Shown: piece after piece, positions 9,307 through 18,632 of the stretch
How the letters are laid out: the number at the start of each line of letters is the position of its first letter
How positions within the stretch are numbered: the first letter of the stretch is position 1
DNA from: JBEKUY01 sp049514555
GTDB lineage: Bacteria > Acidobacteriota > Terriglobia > Acidiferrales > UBA7541
DNA: 64,000 bases
Direction of reading: 5' to 3'
Assembly (NCBI GenBank): GCA_049514555.1
Contig: JBEKUY010000005.1
Location: forward strand, 162,135-226,134
The notes under the pieces: generated by a model
Databases searched by the model: none
Seen by the model: the letters and a program-made list of their open reading frames with translations, nothing else
What the model was told of the DNA's origin: nothing
Program-made: the position numbers and the translations under genes

Positions 9307-10731
9307 GTGCCGGTGAGCGCCACACGTCCGCTCGATGCTTCGCACCTCGCGCCCGAAACGCGCGAAGCTCGCGGCGCCCCGCTCGCGCGGCGTTCGTTCC
9401 TGGGGCGGATCCTTCCCAGCGGCGGCTTTGGCAGGCGCGCCTTTAGTCTCTTTCTGCTCGGATTGGTTTGGATCGGTCCCGCATGGTTCGAGCGACGATT
9501 TCTTTGGGCCATGGGCGCGTGGGACGCGGCAGTGCTGCTCTTGTGGGTCTGGGACTATGCGCGGCTGCCCCATCCTGCGGAGATCATCGTGCGGCGCGTC
9601 TGGCGTCACCCGGTAGCATTTGGCACAGCTTCCGCCGTCAGCATTGAGTTCGAAGATCTGGGTCGCCTGAGCATCCTCGTTTCGCTGGTGGATGAGGTGC
9701 CGGCGGCGCTTGTCCAGAGGCCGCCCGAGCGGACTCTCCGCGTTCCATCCGGCGACAAGGGCAGCGCCGGCTACGAAGTGTTTCCGCGCGAGCGCGGCGA
9801 TCTCCACCTCGGACGACTGTTTTTCCGCTACCAGTCTTCGCTGCGCGTGGCCGAGCGATGGGCCTCGGCCGATCTTTCCCAGACGATTCGCGTTTACCCG
9901 AATCTCGAGGAAGCGCGCCGCCAGATGCTGTATCTCATTCGCACCCGCCAGGTGGCTCTCGAGCGCCGCCTGCGGCGCCATCGCGGACAGGGCCGCGACT
10001 TCGAGAGCCTGCGCGAATACCGCCCCGGGGATCCGTGGCGCGATATCTGCTGGACTGCGACTGCGCGGCGCAGCCGCCCCGTCACACGGGAGTATCAGGC
10101 GGAACGCAGCCAGACCGTCTGGATCGTCATCGACGCTGGGCGGCTTCTGCGCGCGCGCATTTTCGGTCCCAGCAAGCTCGACTATGCCGTCAACGCGGCT
10201 CTGAGCCTGGCGCAGGTCTCGCTGTACTCCGGGGACAAGGTCGGCCTGCTCGCCTACGGACGCCGCATTCAGCAGCAGCTTCCCCCCGGGCGCGGCCCCG
10301 CGCACCTTCGAGCGATTCTCGAGCGGCTGGCCATGGTGCGCAGCGAACCTTCCGAAGCGAACCACGTGCGCGCGGCAGAGACCCTTCTCGGGCGCCAGTC
10401 ACGCCGCAGCCTTGTCGTCTGGCTCACGGACATATCCGAGACGCCCGCACTCCCTGAAGTGATCGAAAGCGCCATGCAGATGGCTTCGCGCCATTTGGTG
10501 CTTTTCGGCGTGATCCAGCAGCCCGAACTCCTTGACGTGGCCGCCAGTTCGCCCGCCACCGCCGTCGAAATGTACCGCCACATCGCCGCGCAAGAAATGC
10601 TGGACCGGCGGCAGGTGTTGCTCGAGCGCTTGCGCCAGCGCGGCGTCCTGGCGCTCGAATTCGAAGCGGCGCGAATCTCGCCCGCCCTCGTCAATCAGTA
10701 CTTGGATATCAAGGAACGGAGCCTGCTCTAA
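9307..10731 (+). CDS. DUF58 (VWA-like) membrane protein
   Basis: A 474-residue protein with two N-terminal hydrophobic segments (FSLFLLGLVWIGPAWF and LWAMGAWDAAVLLLWVW), a beta-rich middle part and the DUF58 signature FESLREYRPGDPWRDICWTA. A VWA-like fold follows (TVWIVIDAGR with a degenerate metal site). DUF58 proteins are obligate partners of MoxR ATPases in this gene order. The gene ends head-on with the SpoIIM gene, the two stops overlapping. GTG at 9307 is the first start after the MoxR stop. Confidence 0.92.
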   Translation: MPVSATRPLDASHLAPETREARGAPLARRSFLGRILPSGGFGRRAFSLFLLGLVWIGPAWFERRFLWAMGAWDAAVLLLWVWDYARLPHPAEIIVRRVWRHPVAFGTASAVSIEFEDLGRLSILVSLVDEVPAALVQRPPERTLRVPSGDKGSAGYEVFPRERGDLHLGRLFFRYQSSLRVAERWASADLSQTIRVYPNLEEARRQMLYLIRTRQVALERRLRRHRGQGRDFESLREYRPGDPWRDICWTATARRSRPVTREYQAERSQTVWIVIDAGRLLRARIFGPSKLDYAVNAALSLAQVSLYSGDKVGLLAYGRRIQQQLPPGRGPAHLRAILERLAMVRSEPSEANHVRAAETLLGRQSRRSLVVWLTDISETPALPEVIESAMQMASRHLVLFGVIQQPELLDVAASSPATAVEMYRHIAAQEMLDRRQVLLERLRQRGVLALEFEAARISPALVNQYLDIKERSLL

Positions 10732-11702
10732 GCAGGACGTTGGGCCTGCTTCTTCGTTTCTCCCCCAGCCAGGGACACGTACGCCACAAGAAGCGTGAAC
10801 AGTGACGCGCCGACGCCGACCTTCAGTGGATCGGGCAGGGAAGTAGGCGAAATGAACGCTTCGACGATCCCAGCAATCACGAGCAGCGGGATGGTGCCCA
10901 AGAAAAGCTTCACCGCTCTGGACCCTGCCTCTGCGAGCGACGCGCGCCGCGGCAAGAGTCCGGGGAACAAGAGCCCACGCGCCAAGAGCAATCCCGCGCC
11001 CCCGGCTATGAAGATGGCCGGCAACTCAAGCGAGCCGTGACCCGCCACAAAGGTCAGAATCTGTCTCAGCATGCCCGCCTGCCAGCAGGCCATCGCGATC
11101 ACGCCCATCAGCAGCCCGTTGAAGAACATCATGTAGAGCGTCCCGATCCCCGCCGTGATTCCGAATGCAAACGCCGCGATGGAAACGGATAGATTGTTCG
11201 TCATGATCGCGCTGGAAGCGAGCGGCTTGACGCCCACGATCGAATCCGTCCACATCTCGCGGCGCTCGATCTTGTCGAGCATGTGCGGTCCCAAGAAGAA
11301 TCGTGAAAAGGCCGGATCGCCCAGCGTGGTAAGCCCGCCGACGACCAGCCCCGCGAGGAACACCGCGAACGCCAGCAGTGTGTACGAGAACGACTCGCGA
11401 AACACGCGCGGAAACTCACGCGCGTAAAACTCCACCACATGACCGAGGCCGCCGCGCCTGCCCATGTACACCAGATTGTGCGCCCGCCCGAGGAGTTGGT
11501 TTAGGTAAACGCTCAACGTGTGGCTGGTCGGGTCTTCGCGAACCGTTGCTAGGTCGGTTGCCGTCTGTCTGTATAATAGGCCCAGTTCCTGGAGCTCACG
11601 ATGGGAGAGCGAAGCGAAACCGCGCTGGTGCGCTCGCTCGACGAGTTCCGTCAATCGCGACCAGAACGATCTTCGTTTGGCCAGCCAGCGCGCAGGGAGC
11701 AT
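10728..11702 (-). CDS. Stage II sporulation protein M-like membrane protein
   Basis: A SpoIIM/DUF95-family integral membrane protein, about 324 residues with five or six TM segments (for example LLAFAVFLAGLVVGG, FAFGITAGIGTLYMMFFNG, FIAGGAGLLLARGLLF). The N-terminal soluble part (LPARWLAKRRSFWSRL and SLSHRELQELGLLYRQ) is the standard start of this family, so I placed the start at ATG 11702 rather than the longer 11732 form. In non-sporulating bacteria this protein pairs with RDD, MoxR and DUF58 genes, as here. It is transcribed divergently from the RDD gene with almost no room between the two starts. Confidence 0.9.
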   Translation of the reverse strand: MLPARWLAKRRSFWSRLTELVERAHQRGFASLSHRELQELGLLYRQTATDLATVREDPTSHTLSVYLNQLLGRAHNLVYMGRRGGLGHVVEFYAREFPRVFRESFSYTLLAFAVFLAGLVVGGLTTLGDPAFSRFFLGPHMLDKIERREMWTDSIVGVKPLASSAIMTNNLSVSIAAFAFGITAGIGTLYMMFFNGLLMGVIAMACWQAGMLRQILTFVAGHGSLELPAIFIAGGAGLLLARGLLFPGLLPRRASLAEAGSRAVKLFLGTIPLLVIAGIVEAFISPTSLPDPLKVGVGASLFTLLVAYVSLAGGETKKQAQRPA

Positions 11703-11704
11703 CT

Positions 11705-12517
11705 GTGGACTCCGTGGATCCGACGAATCCATCCAGCCCCGCCGGCCTGGGCGGCCGCTGGATGGATCAGCTTAACATCGAGACGCCCGAGCAGACGACA
11801 CTCGAGTATCCCCTCGCGGGTATCGGCAGCCGCTTCCTCGCCCTCGCAATCGATACGCTCATCGAACTCGCCGCCTTCCTTGCCCTTTTTTTGTTGGGGC
11901 TCGCCTGGGTGCGAATTACCCGGATCACTTGGAGCCCCGCGACCAACTGGGGGAAGGCCGCCGGGGTGCTCATTGCATTTTCCATCTTTTACGGCTACTT
12001 CGCTGTCTTCGAATCCATCTGGAATGGCCAGACCCCGGGCAAGCGCTGGATGAATCTACGCGTCATCCAGGATTCCGGGCGCCCGCTGAATGTTTTTCAA
12101 GCGATTGCCCGCAACATGCTGCGTCTCGTGGACCAGATTCCCGGCGCCTATTGTTTCGGGATCGCTTCGGCGCTCCTGAACCGGCGCAATAAGCGTCTGG
12201 GTGATTTCGTTGCGGGCACCGTGGTCGTTCACGAGCGCAGCCTGAGCGCCGTCGCGCCGGATTGGCTGCCCGCCAACGAATCAGCCTCTGCCACGTACCG
12301 TGTCGCAGACCTTTCCGAAGCGCAGCTCCAGCTCATGCAGACGTTTTTTCGCCGTCGCGCGGAGCTCGATCCCGAGCTCCGTTCGCGCCTGGGCCACTCG
12401 ATCGCGGATTGCATCGCCAGGAAGCTCGGGGTTGCCGCTGCCGAGCGCTCCGCCGACGAGCAGTTCCTGGAAGCCGTATTCCGGGATCTTCAGCGGACCG
12501 CAGCTTTCCGCCGCTAG
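11705..12517 (+). CDS. RDD-family membrane protein
   Basis: An RDD-domain membrane protein: the domain begins YPLAGIGSRFLALAIDTLIE, where the Arg and Asp residues that name the family are visible, followed by two TM segments and GQTPGKRWMNLRVIQDSGRP, then a third hydrophobic region. The hydrophilic C-terminus (about 80 residues, rich in Arg and Glu) is cytoplasmic. The GTG at 11705 has an AGGGAG ribosome site six bases upstream and is my preferred start; ATG 11762 is an alternative. It is probably part of the MoxR/DUF58/SpoIIM functional set. Confidence 0.88.
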   Translation: MDSVDPTNPSSPAGLGGRWMDQLNIETPEQTTLEYPLAGIGSRFLALAIDTLIELAAFLALFLLGLAWVRITRITWSPATNWGKAAGVLIAFSIFYGYFAVFESIWNGQTPGKRWMNLRVIQDSGRPLNVFQAIARNMLRLVDQIPGAYCFGIASALLNRRNKRLGDFVAGTVVVHERSLSAVAPDWLPANESASATYRVADLSEAQLQLMQTFFRRRAELDPELRSRLGHSIADCIARKLGVAAAERSADEQFLEAVFRDLQRTAAFRR

Positions 12518-12597
12518 CATTGCGCTACGCTCTTTTGCGATACTCTGTTTCCCGAATCGCTCAGAAACACAAATACAAGGGGAGGGGGAAATTCCTG

Positions 12598-13128
12598 ATG
12601 CACGAACCGGCTGAATTGCACGAATCTCACAGCAGCGATCCTCAGTCTTTGCGCGTGTCGTTGACCATTTCGATTCTTGCGGTAGTGATGGCTGGCGTGA
12701 CGCTGCTCGGCCATCGTGCCCATACGGAAGAAGTGCTCCTACAGCAGCGTGCCAGTGACCAGTGGGCCTTCTATCAAGCAAAGAATATCCGCCGCCACCA
12801 GGATGAGGCCTTTGCCAATCTCCTAAACACCCTTCAGGCCTCCGACGCTTCCCAAGCCCACAGCGCCGCGGCGAAATACTCCACCGAAGCGCAGCGCTAT
12901 GATAAAGACAAAGACGAGATCAGCGGAGAGGCCCGTAAGTTGGAAAGCGAGCGCGATATCGAGCGGCGTCGCGCCGACCGCTTCGACATTGGGGAGGGTC
13001 TTCTGGAAGTGGCGATCGTTCTTGCTTCGGTCACGCTGCTCACGCGGCGGCGTGTGTTCTGGTTCGGCGGAACCGTCCTCGGCCTTGCCGGGGTGCTGAT
13101 CGCCGCCGCCGCGTGGCTGGTGCATTGA
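12598..13128 (+). CDS. DUF4337-like two-TM membrane protein
   Basis: A 176-residue protein with one TM near residues 20-42 (SLTISILAVVMAGVTLLG), a long charged helical middle (HTEEVLLQQRASDQWAFYQAKNIR, then ERDIERRRADRF) and a C-terminal hairpin of two TM segments (ILLEVAIVLASVTLL region and FGGTVLGLAGVLIAAAAW). The arrangement matches DUF4337 proteins, whose function is unknown. The ATG at 12598 follows a GGGGAGGGGG ribosome site. It converges on the DUF421 gene. Confidence 0.75.
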   Translation: MHEPAELHESHSSDPQSLRVSLTISILAVVMAGVTLLGHRAHTEEVLLQQRASDQWAFYQAKNIRRHQDEAFANLLNTLQASDASQAHSAAAKYSTEAQRYDKDKDEISGEARKLESERDIERRRADRFDIGEGLLEVAIVLASVTLLTRRRVFWFGGTVLGLAGVLIAAAAWLVH

Positions 13129-13173
13129 TCGCGGACGGTTGAGGCGGAACCATAACCGCGCCGGAGCGACGGT

Positions 13174-13761
13174 TCAGGCTTTCTGCGGCTCGCCGCCCCG
13201 CATCTGAGCAAGTTCTCGCATGACTTGGTCGAGGCGCTTGAGCACCTCGAGGTGGCGCGCTTCTTCGGGCGCGGGCTTCTTGGCCAGGAACGTAATCGTG
13301 CCGCCCGGCTCGATCACGCAGTGCTGCACTTCATCCAGTGAGGCGAACCCTTGGCGGTGTGCAGCCGCTTCGAGTTCGGGCAGCGTGATCAGGTCTTTGC
13401 GCAGCTTCTCTTTCTTCAGGTGGCCGTTCTCGATGAGCACGTCTGCCTTACCCTCCACGACCCGATCCAGCTTGCCGTGGCCATAGAGAAACCGCACGAC
13501 CAGGTAGTTGATCACCAGGAGGGCGGTTGCGCCGATGATTCCGCCGGTCACCGAGTTGTCATCTCCGATGATGGCGTTCTGCACCGTATTGGAAAGAGTC
13601 AGCAACACCACCAAATCAAACGGGTTGAGCTGCGCCAGCTCGCGTTTTCCCGCCAGGCGCAACCCCACGACGAGAAAGACGTACACGATGACTGGCCGCA
13701 GAATCTTCTCCAGCACCGGCAAACCCAGGATAAACATGTCTGTCAGAATCTTCACTGTCAC
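13174..13761 (-). CDS. DUF421 (YetF-like) membrane protein
   Basis: A DUF421/YetF-type protein of 195 residues: three N-terminal TM segments (the second contains LAQLNPFDLVVLLTLSNTVQNAI, the family hallmark) and a cytoplasmic alpha/beta domain beginning VEGKADVLIENGHL and ending in THIGFASLDEVQHCVIEP-like sequence. YetF proteins are widespread in bacteria; the exact function is not settled. A C-terminal extension rich in Arg and Glu (HLEVLKRLDQVMRELAQM) could form a coiled coil. Monocistronic here. Confidence 0.88.
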   Translation of the reverse strand: MTVKILTDMFILGLPVLEKILRPVIVYVFLVVGLRLAGKRELAQLNPFDLVVLLTLSNTVQNAIIGDDNSVTGGIIGATALLVINYLVVRFLYGHGKLDRVVEGKADVLIENGHLKKEKLRKDLITLPELEAAAHRQGFASLDEVQHCVIEPGGTITFLAKKPAPEEARHLEVLKRLDQVMRELAQMRGGEPQKA

Positions 13762-14125
13762 GGCCGTCCTCCCGGCATTTCATTCCTACATCCGTGCCGC
13801 ACCTTAGCACGCCGGTTGAGGCTTCCGAAAGGGACTTCTCTTGTAGATGCAAGCGATCTTGAGTTTCCTTGATCCACTTGCGCCGGTGAACCGGGAGTTT
13901 GTGGCTTTTTCGCCCTGATAACCTATAGGAAACCACCGGCTGATCTTGCTTCGGCCCGATTCGCTGCCTGGATAAAATGAGGGGATCAGAAGGTATGCCT
14001 GTTCGATTCGTGTCATCGGGCGGCGTGTCTGGCTAGGAACGCGAGTCCCTGGCTCGTGGCGCGATGACAGGCGCTTTTTCGCCTGACCGTGCCGGCGCGC
14101 CGCTGACGCTGGGAAGGAGTTCCTC
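13762..14125. other. Intergenic region, divergent promoters expected
   Basis: 364 bases between the divergent DUF421 and hybrid-kinase genes. Both promoters must lie here. An AAGGAG ribosome site is visible just ahead of the kinase start. I see no tRNA, riboswitch consensus or convincing -35/-10 pair. Confidence 0.5.
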
Positions 14126-16519
14126 TTGGCTGGAGGTCATGCTGTCGGTATCGAAAGCCTCCGCGCGCTAATCGAGAATTCGCGTGAGGTGATGCTGCTC
14201 TCGGATGCTGACGGCACCATCGTCTACGCTACTCCGGAAACACTGCGTGCGTTGGGTTATCCTGCGGGCAAATTCCTCGGCGCCAAGCTCTTCGACTTTC
14301 TGCATCCTGAAGATACTGCGCCTGGCCGGGAGCATTTCGCTGGCCTGCTCGCGCGCCCCGGCGAGACCGAATGCATCCTCGGCAGGTTTCGCTGTGGCGA
14401 TGGTTCCTACCGCCGCTTCGAATGCCGGGCCCGCAATCTTCTGCAAGTTCCTTCCGTCCGGGCGCTGGTGATCCATTTCCGGGACGTCACCGAGCAGCAT
14501 CGTAGCGAGGCCGAGCGCCGTGTCAGCTACGAGATCACACATGCCCTTAACGAGACCCACAATCTCGACGCGCTCCTCGTTCACATTCACCAGGCGCTGA
14601 AGAAAGCGGTCTCCGCGGACAACTGCTTCATAGCCCTGTATGACCGGAAGACAGCGACTTTCCATTGCCCTTTTTTCATCGATCAGTTCGATGACCCGCC
14701 TCCTCCGGACAAGATGGCGCGGAGCTGCACGGCCTACGTCTTCCGCACCGGTCGCGCCGCGCTCATTCCCGAGAAGGTTTTTCAGGAGCTTGCGGCAAAG
14801 GGCGAGGTCGAACTGGTCGGCTCCCCGGCGCCTGCTTGGCTCGGCGTGCCGTTGAAGACTCCCGAGGAGACGATCGGCGTCCTGGTTGTGCAGCATTATT
14901 CCGACGGAAACGCTTACGACGAGCGAGACCTGGAGTTTCTCGATTCCGTCGGCGGACACATTGCTCTGGCCATCGAGCGCAAGCGGGTGGAAGACACGCT
15001 GCGAAGCAACGAAGCCCTCTTCCGTCTGCTCTTCTCCCATAACCCGCTCCCCACCTGGGTCTTCGACAAGCGAACCCACGAGTTCCTTCAAGTGAATCGC
15101 GCGGCGGTCGAGCAATACGGTTATTCTGAGGACGAATTCCTGGAAATGCGCGTCACTGGATTGCGTCCCGAAGAAGACGGCGATTTCCTCGCCCAGTTTG
15201 AAGGCGCCGGCGAAACGGGGCTGCGGGCCACAACCAAAAAGCATCGTAAGAAAGACAGCCAGCTCATCGAGGTGGAAGTCAGCGCGCTCGATATCGAATA
15301 TGGGGGGCGCGCGGCCGTACTCGTCGTCGCTCAGGACACCACGGACCGACGCCTCCTCGAAGCCCAATTCCGCCACGCCCAGAAGATGGAGGCGGTGGGA
15401 CGTCTCGCCGGGGGCGTGGCTCACGACTTCAACAACCTCCTGATGGTTATCAAGGGCCACACCGAGATTCTTCGAGATCGGCTGGCCTCTTCCGAATCCG
15501 ATCTGCGCAAGATCGAGCAGATCGATCGCGCCACCGACCGTGCCACCACCCTGACGCGCCAGCTTCTGGCCTTCAGTCGCATGCAGGTCCTCCAACCCAA
15601 AGTCATCAACCTGAACGAAGTGGTCGAGGAAATGGGCAGACTTCTGCCGCGCCTGATTGGCGAAGACATTGAGCTCGTCATCCGCGCCGGTGAGAGCCTC
15701 TCCGCCATCCGCGCTGACGCCAGCCAGATGGAGCAGGTCCTCATGAACCTGGCCGTGAATTCACGTGATGCCATGCCGCGGGGCGGCCGGCTGATCATTG
15801 AAACATCCAATGTTGAGCTGGATCGCATCTACACGGGATCGCATCCCCTGATGACGCCGGGGCGCTATGTTCTCCTCGCGGTCAGCGACACCGGAACCGG
15901 CATGGATGCCGAGACGCAAGCGCGCATTTTCGAGCCCTTTTTCACCACCAAGGAGCAGGGCAAGGGCACCGGTCTCGGCCTGGCGACCGTCTACGGCATT
16001 GTCAAACAGAGCGGCGGGTTCATCTGGGTTTACAGCGAGGTGGGAAAGGGGACGACCTTTAAGGTTTATCTTCCCCGCGTGGAGCAGCCCTCACAGAAGC
16101 TTGCCCCCACCCGCGGAGTGACCGACGTGCCTCGCGGCTCGGAAACTATCCTCCTCGTCGAGGATGAGCAGGACGTTCGCGAGATCGCGCGCGAGTTCTT
16201 GGTCCTGGGAGGGTACACCGTCCTCGAAGCCAATGACGGCGACGCCGCCCTCGAACACGCCTGCCGGCATCAGGGTCCCATCCACGTCCTCGTCACCGAC
16301 ATGGTCATGCCCGGCCTGACTGGACGCGAGTTGGCCGCCAGGCTCACCTCGGTTCGCCCGGATATCAAAGTTATCTTCATGTCCGGCTATACGGAGCAAA
16401 CGGCCGGTCTCCCCGGCGAGTGGGACCCTTCCTCTGTTCTTCTGTCGAAGCCTTTTACCCGCATGGCGATTTTGCGCGCCGTCCGCGAGATCCTCGAGCG
16501 CCAAGAAACTTCCTCCTGA
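14126..16519 (+). CDS. Hybrid sensor histidine kinase with PAS, GAF and receiver domains
   Basis: A soluble 797-residue hybrid kinase. Domains in order: PAS (about 10-125), GAF (about 145-290, VFRTGRAALIPEKVF), PAS (about 300-415), HisKA with the phosphate-accepting His in GRLAGGVAHDFNNLLMVIKG (about 425-495), HATPase_c (N box NLAVNSRDAMPRGG, G boxes DTGTGMD and GKGTGLGLATVYGI) and a C-terminal receiver with aspartate in LVTDMVMPG. No TM helix is present, so it reads a cytoplasmic signal, and the receiver implies a phosphorelay or self-regulation. TTG start at 14126 with a good GGAAGGAG site. No partner regulator is adjacent. Confidence 0.93.
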   Translation: MAGGHAVGIESLRALIENSREVMLLSDADGTIVYATPETLRALGYPAGKFLGAKLFDFLHPEDTAPGREHFAGLLARPGETECILGRFRCGDGSYRRFECRARNLLQVPSVRALVIHFRDVTEQHRSEAERRVSYEITHALNETHNLDALLVHIHQALKKAVSADNCFIALYDRKTATFHCPFFIDQFDDPPPPDKMARSCTAYVFRTGRAALIPEKVFQELAAKGEVELVGSPAPAWLGVPLKTPEETIGVLVVQHYSDGNAYDERDLEFLDSVGGHIALAIERKRVEDTLRSNEALFRLLFSHNPLPTWVFDKRTHEFLQVNRAAVEQYGYSEDEFLEMRVTGLRPEEDGDFLAQFEGAGETGLRATTKKHRKKDSQLIEVEVSALDIEYGGRAAVLVVAQDTTDRRLLEAQFRHAQKMEAVGRLAGGVAHDFNNLLMVIKGHTEILRDRLASSESDLRKIEQIDRATDRATTLTRQLLAFSRMQVLQPKVINLNEVVEEMGRLLPRLIGEDIELVIRAGESLSAIRADASQMEQVLMNLAVNSRDAMPRGGRLIIETSNVELDRIYTGSHPLMTPGRYVLLAVSDTGTGMDAETQARIFEPFFTTKEQGKGTGLGLATVYGIVKQSGGFIWVYSEVGKGTTFKVYLPRVEQPSQKLAPTRGVTDVPRGSETILLVEDEQDVREIAREFLVLGGYTVLEANDGDAALEHACRHQGPIHVLVTDMVMPGLTGRELAARLTSVRPDIKVIFMSGYTEQTAGLPGEWDPSSVLLSKPFTRMAILRAVREILERQETSS

Positions 16520-16577
16520 CGTTCGGTCTCCACGAGGCCTCCCCCCGGAAAATCTTTCTGCCATCCATGAGTGATGC

Positions 16578-17993
16578 TCAGTGCAGCGGGGGGTGAGCCT
16601 TGTGCCAGTTGGTGTATTGCTGGAAGGTGCGGGCGGCCTGCACGGCGGCAAGGTCATTCCCGGCTTTCGCCACAAAGAGCAAGCCCACCGGCAGAGCCTT
16701 TTCGTTGAGACCGCACGGTACGCTCACGGCGGGCAGACCGCACATGTTCCCCAGAGCGCCGAGCGGGTCGGGGAACGACAGGTCTTTCTCGAGATTCATC
16801 TCCAGCGGCGTGGCCGCCACCGGAAGCGTAGGCGCCGCCAGCACGTCGTAATCATCGAATAGCTCGGCCATTCTTTTCTGCGCGATCGCGCGCACGCGGT
16901 CCGCATGCAAGTAGTCGCTTCCGGAAATCTGCTGGTTCACGTATCCGGCGATCTGTCCCAAAGGGTCGGTCAGGTCTGCCGTGCGCCCACTCGTAATCAG
17001 GTTTTCATAAGCCGACGCGCTTTCCACGTTTACGATCACCCCGCCCGCCTCATCCCACGGCCCCTCGGGCAGGCGCACATCTTTCACACTTGCGGCATGC
17101 CGCCGCACCACGCGCATGGCCTCTTTTGCGACTTTGCCTACTCCGGCCTGCAAGTCTTTGTCCTTCCACGCGTTGACGACCCATCCCACGCGCAGTGGCC
17201 GGGCATGCAGATCCTGTGCGGCGCTATAGGAGAACGCCGCGCGATCGAGCGGCAGCGTCCCCGGATCCCGCGCGTCGTGCGCCGCAATCACGCTGAGCAC
17301 TCGCGCGCAGTCATCAGCAGTGCGGGCCAACGGGCCGATCTTGTCCATCGAGTAGGCCAGGGCCATCGTTCCGTAGCGGCTCACCCGCCCGAAGGTCGGC
17401 CGCAGGCCGGTCACCCCGCAGAACGCTGCCGGGCATACGATCGATCCCCACGTTTCCGTTCCAATCGCCCACGCCGCCAGCGCTGCCGACACGATCGCGC
17501 CAGAGCCCGAGGACGACCCGCAGGTCCAGCAACCGGTATTCCACGGGTTCTTCGCCGCGCCCGTTGCGGACGCCGATGCGAACCGGTAGCCCATTCCGCC
17601 GGCCAACTCGATCATCGCCGCCTTGCCGATCAGGACCGCGCCCGCGCGATTCAGGTGCTCGATCGCGGCCGCATTCTCGTCGAACACCTGCTTCGCGAAT
17701 GGCTTGACCCCCCACGTCGTCGGATACCCCTTCACCGCCAGGAGGTCTTTGGCCGCGTAGGGAATGCCGTGCAACGGTCCTCGGTAACGTCCGGCCTTGA
17801 TCTCGCGTTCGGCCGCGTGTGCCTGTTCGAGCGCCAGGTCCGGCGTCAGCGTCGCGAAGGCGTTCAGTTTCGGACCGAACTTCTCGGCGCGCGCCAGATA
17901 GCTTTCCGTGAGCTCGACCGGAGAAATCGCCCGCGCCTCGATTTTCTTGGCCAGTTCGCCTGCGGAGAGGTACAGGATGTTTTCGCTCAGCAT
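16578..17993 (-). CDS. Amidase-signature family hydrolase
   Basis: An amidase-signature enzyme, 471 residues, with the Ser-cisSer-Lys triad: catalytic lysine in GIPYAAKDLLAV (K82), the Gly/Ser-rich loop TCGSSSGSGAIVSAA (residues 157-171) with the cis-Ser, and the nucleophile in GTETWGSIVCPAAFCG (S184). Such enzymes hydrolyse amide or aryl-ester bonds, and GatA-type transamidases share the fold, but no gatB or gatC is nearby. A stand-alone hydrolase of unknown substrate is therefore the better call. It lies 10 bases downstream of the Tat-signal gene and is probably co-transcribed with it. Confidence 0.92.
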   Translation of the reverse strand: MLSENILYLSAGELAKKIEARAISPVELTESYLARAEKFGPKLNAFATLTPDLALEQAHAAEREIKAGRYRGPLHGIPYAAKDLLAVKGYPTTWGVKPFAKQVFDENAAAIEHLNRAGAVLIGKAAMIELAGGMGYRFASASATGAAKNPWNTGCWTCGSSSGSGAIVSAALAAWAIGTETWGSIVCPAAFCGVTGLRPTFGRVSRYGTMALAYSMDKIGPLARTADDCARVLSVIAAHDARDPGTLPLDRAAFSYSAAQDLHARPLRVGWVVNAWKDKDLQAGVGKVAKEAMRVVRRHAASVKDVRLPEGPWDEAGGVIVNVESASAYENLITSGRTADLTDPLGQIAGYVNQQISGSDYLHADRVRAIAQKRMAELFDDYDVLAAPTLPVAATPLEMNLEKDLSFPDPLGALGNMCGLPAVSVPCGLNEKALPVGLLFVAKAGNDLAAVQAARTFQQYTNWHKAHPPLH

Positions 17994-18003
17994 CGTTCCC
18001 TCG

Positions 18004-18447
18004 CTATCCTTTCGGCTTTGCCGGTCCGGGGGAGGGCGCCGCGGTCCGCGGCTTTTCGCGTTCGACGTTCGGCTTGAGGACCGTGGCCGGCATATCGGAG
18101 TTCGCGAGGGAATAGGAGCGGAGCTTCTCGAGCGGCTGCTGCATTTCTCTCACGAGCCGCTGTACGTCCGCCTTCTGCGCCCCGCTCAGCCCGTTCCCGT
18201 AGCGTCCGAGAATCGCTTGAATCTTCCCGTCGATTTCAGCCTGGCTCTGGGGCGCGAGGCTGGACGTCTTGGCCAATTGCGATGTTGACTCCTGCGCCGC
18301 GCTCGCTGCTCCCAGCAGGGGCGCCGTGGGGCCCAGACCGGCCGCCGCCGTGGCCGTCACCAGTGCCGCCTGCCGCGCAAACTCGCGGCGCGTAATTCCA
18401 CTTGCGCCTTGTTTTCGGATTCTTGTCCGAGGATTCTCCGCGTCCAT
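18004..18447 (-). CDS. Small Tat-signal secreted protein
   Basis: A 147-residue protein with a twin-arginine signal near residue 20 (ITRREFARQAALVTATAAAG), so it is exported folded by Tat. The mature part is short, helical and Pro/Lys-rich at its end, with no recognised catalytic motif. It precedes the amidase by 10 bases on the same strand; related operons pair an exported amidase with a small Tat protein, so an accessory role is possible. The mobile element described below is inserted about 80 bases upstream of its start codon. Confidence 0.75.
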   Translation of the reverse strand: MDAENPRTRIRKQGASGITRREFARQAALVTATAAAGLGPTAPLLGAASAAQESTSQLAKTSSLAPQSQAEIDGKIQAILGRYGNGLSGAQKADVQRLVREMQQPLEKLRSYSLANSDMPATVLKPNVEREKPRTAAPSPGPAKPKG

Positions 18448-18527
18448 GGCCCCCTCCGCGGTTCCATGCTTGCTGTCATGGGACCGCCGCAGCAGGAACG
18501 CCGAGGCTACTGAATATTGCCGGTGGA

Positions 18528-18541
18528 GTCAATAAAGGCAC
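18528..18541 (+). repeat. Left copy of 14-bp target-site duplication
   Basis: GTCAATAAAGGCAC, identical to 32442-32455 and in the same orientation. Three following G residues also match, so the boundary could shift to 17 bp; 14 bp makes both inverted repeats start GGGTATG symmetrically. Confidence 0.8.
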
Positions 18542-18580
18542 GGGTATGCGTCTACGCACGCGAAAAAGGGACCACCCCCC
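18542..18580 (+). repeat. Left terminal inverted repeat of the casposon-like element
   Basis: 39 bases starting GGGTATGCGTCTACGCA and ending AGGGACCACCCCCC, matching the reverse complement of 32403-32441 at 37 of 39 positions. It includes a small internal hairpin (ATGCGT-CT-ACGCAC, perfect in the right copy). It runs into a 13-base C homopolymer at 18575-18587. Confidence 0.8.
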
Positions 18581-18632
18581 CCCCCCCGCGCGCGGGCGCC
18601 CGTTCACTTGTCCGATAAGCGTTTACCAGGAC

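Noticed and set aside
9034..10365. 443-aa open frame on the minus strand
   Set aside because: It is antisense to the MoxR and DUF58 genes, which have clear families; GC-rich third positions keep the opposite strand open.
18575..18587. 13-base C homopolymer as a phase-variation tract
   Set aside because: It lies in the left terminal repeat outside any coding region, and homopolymer length may be an assembly artefact.
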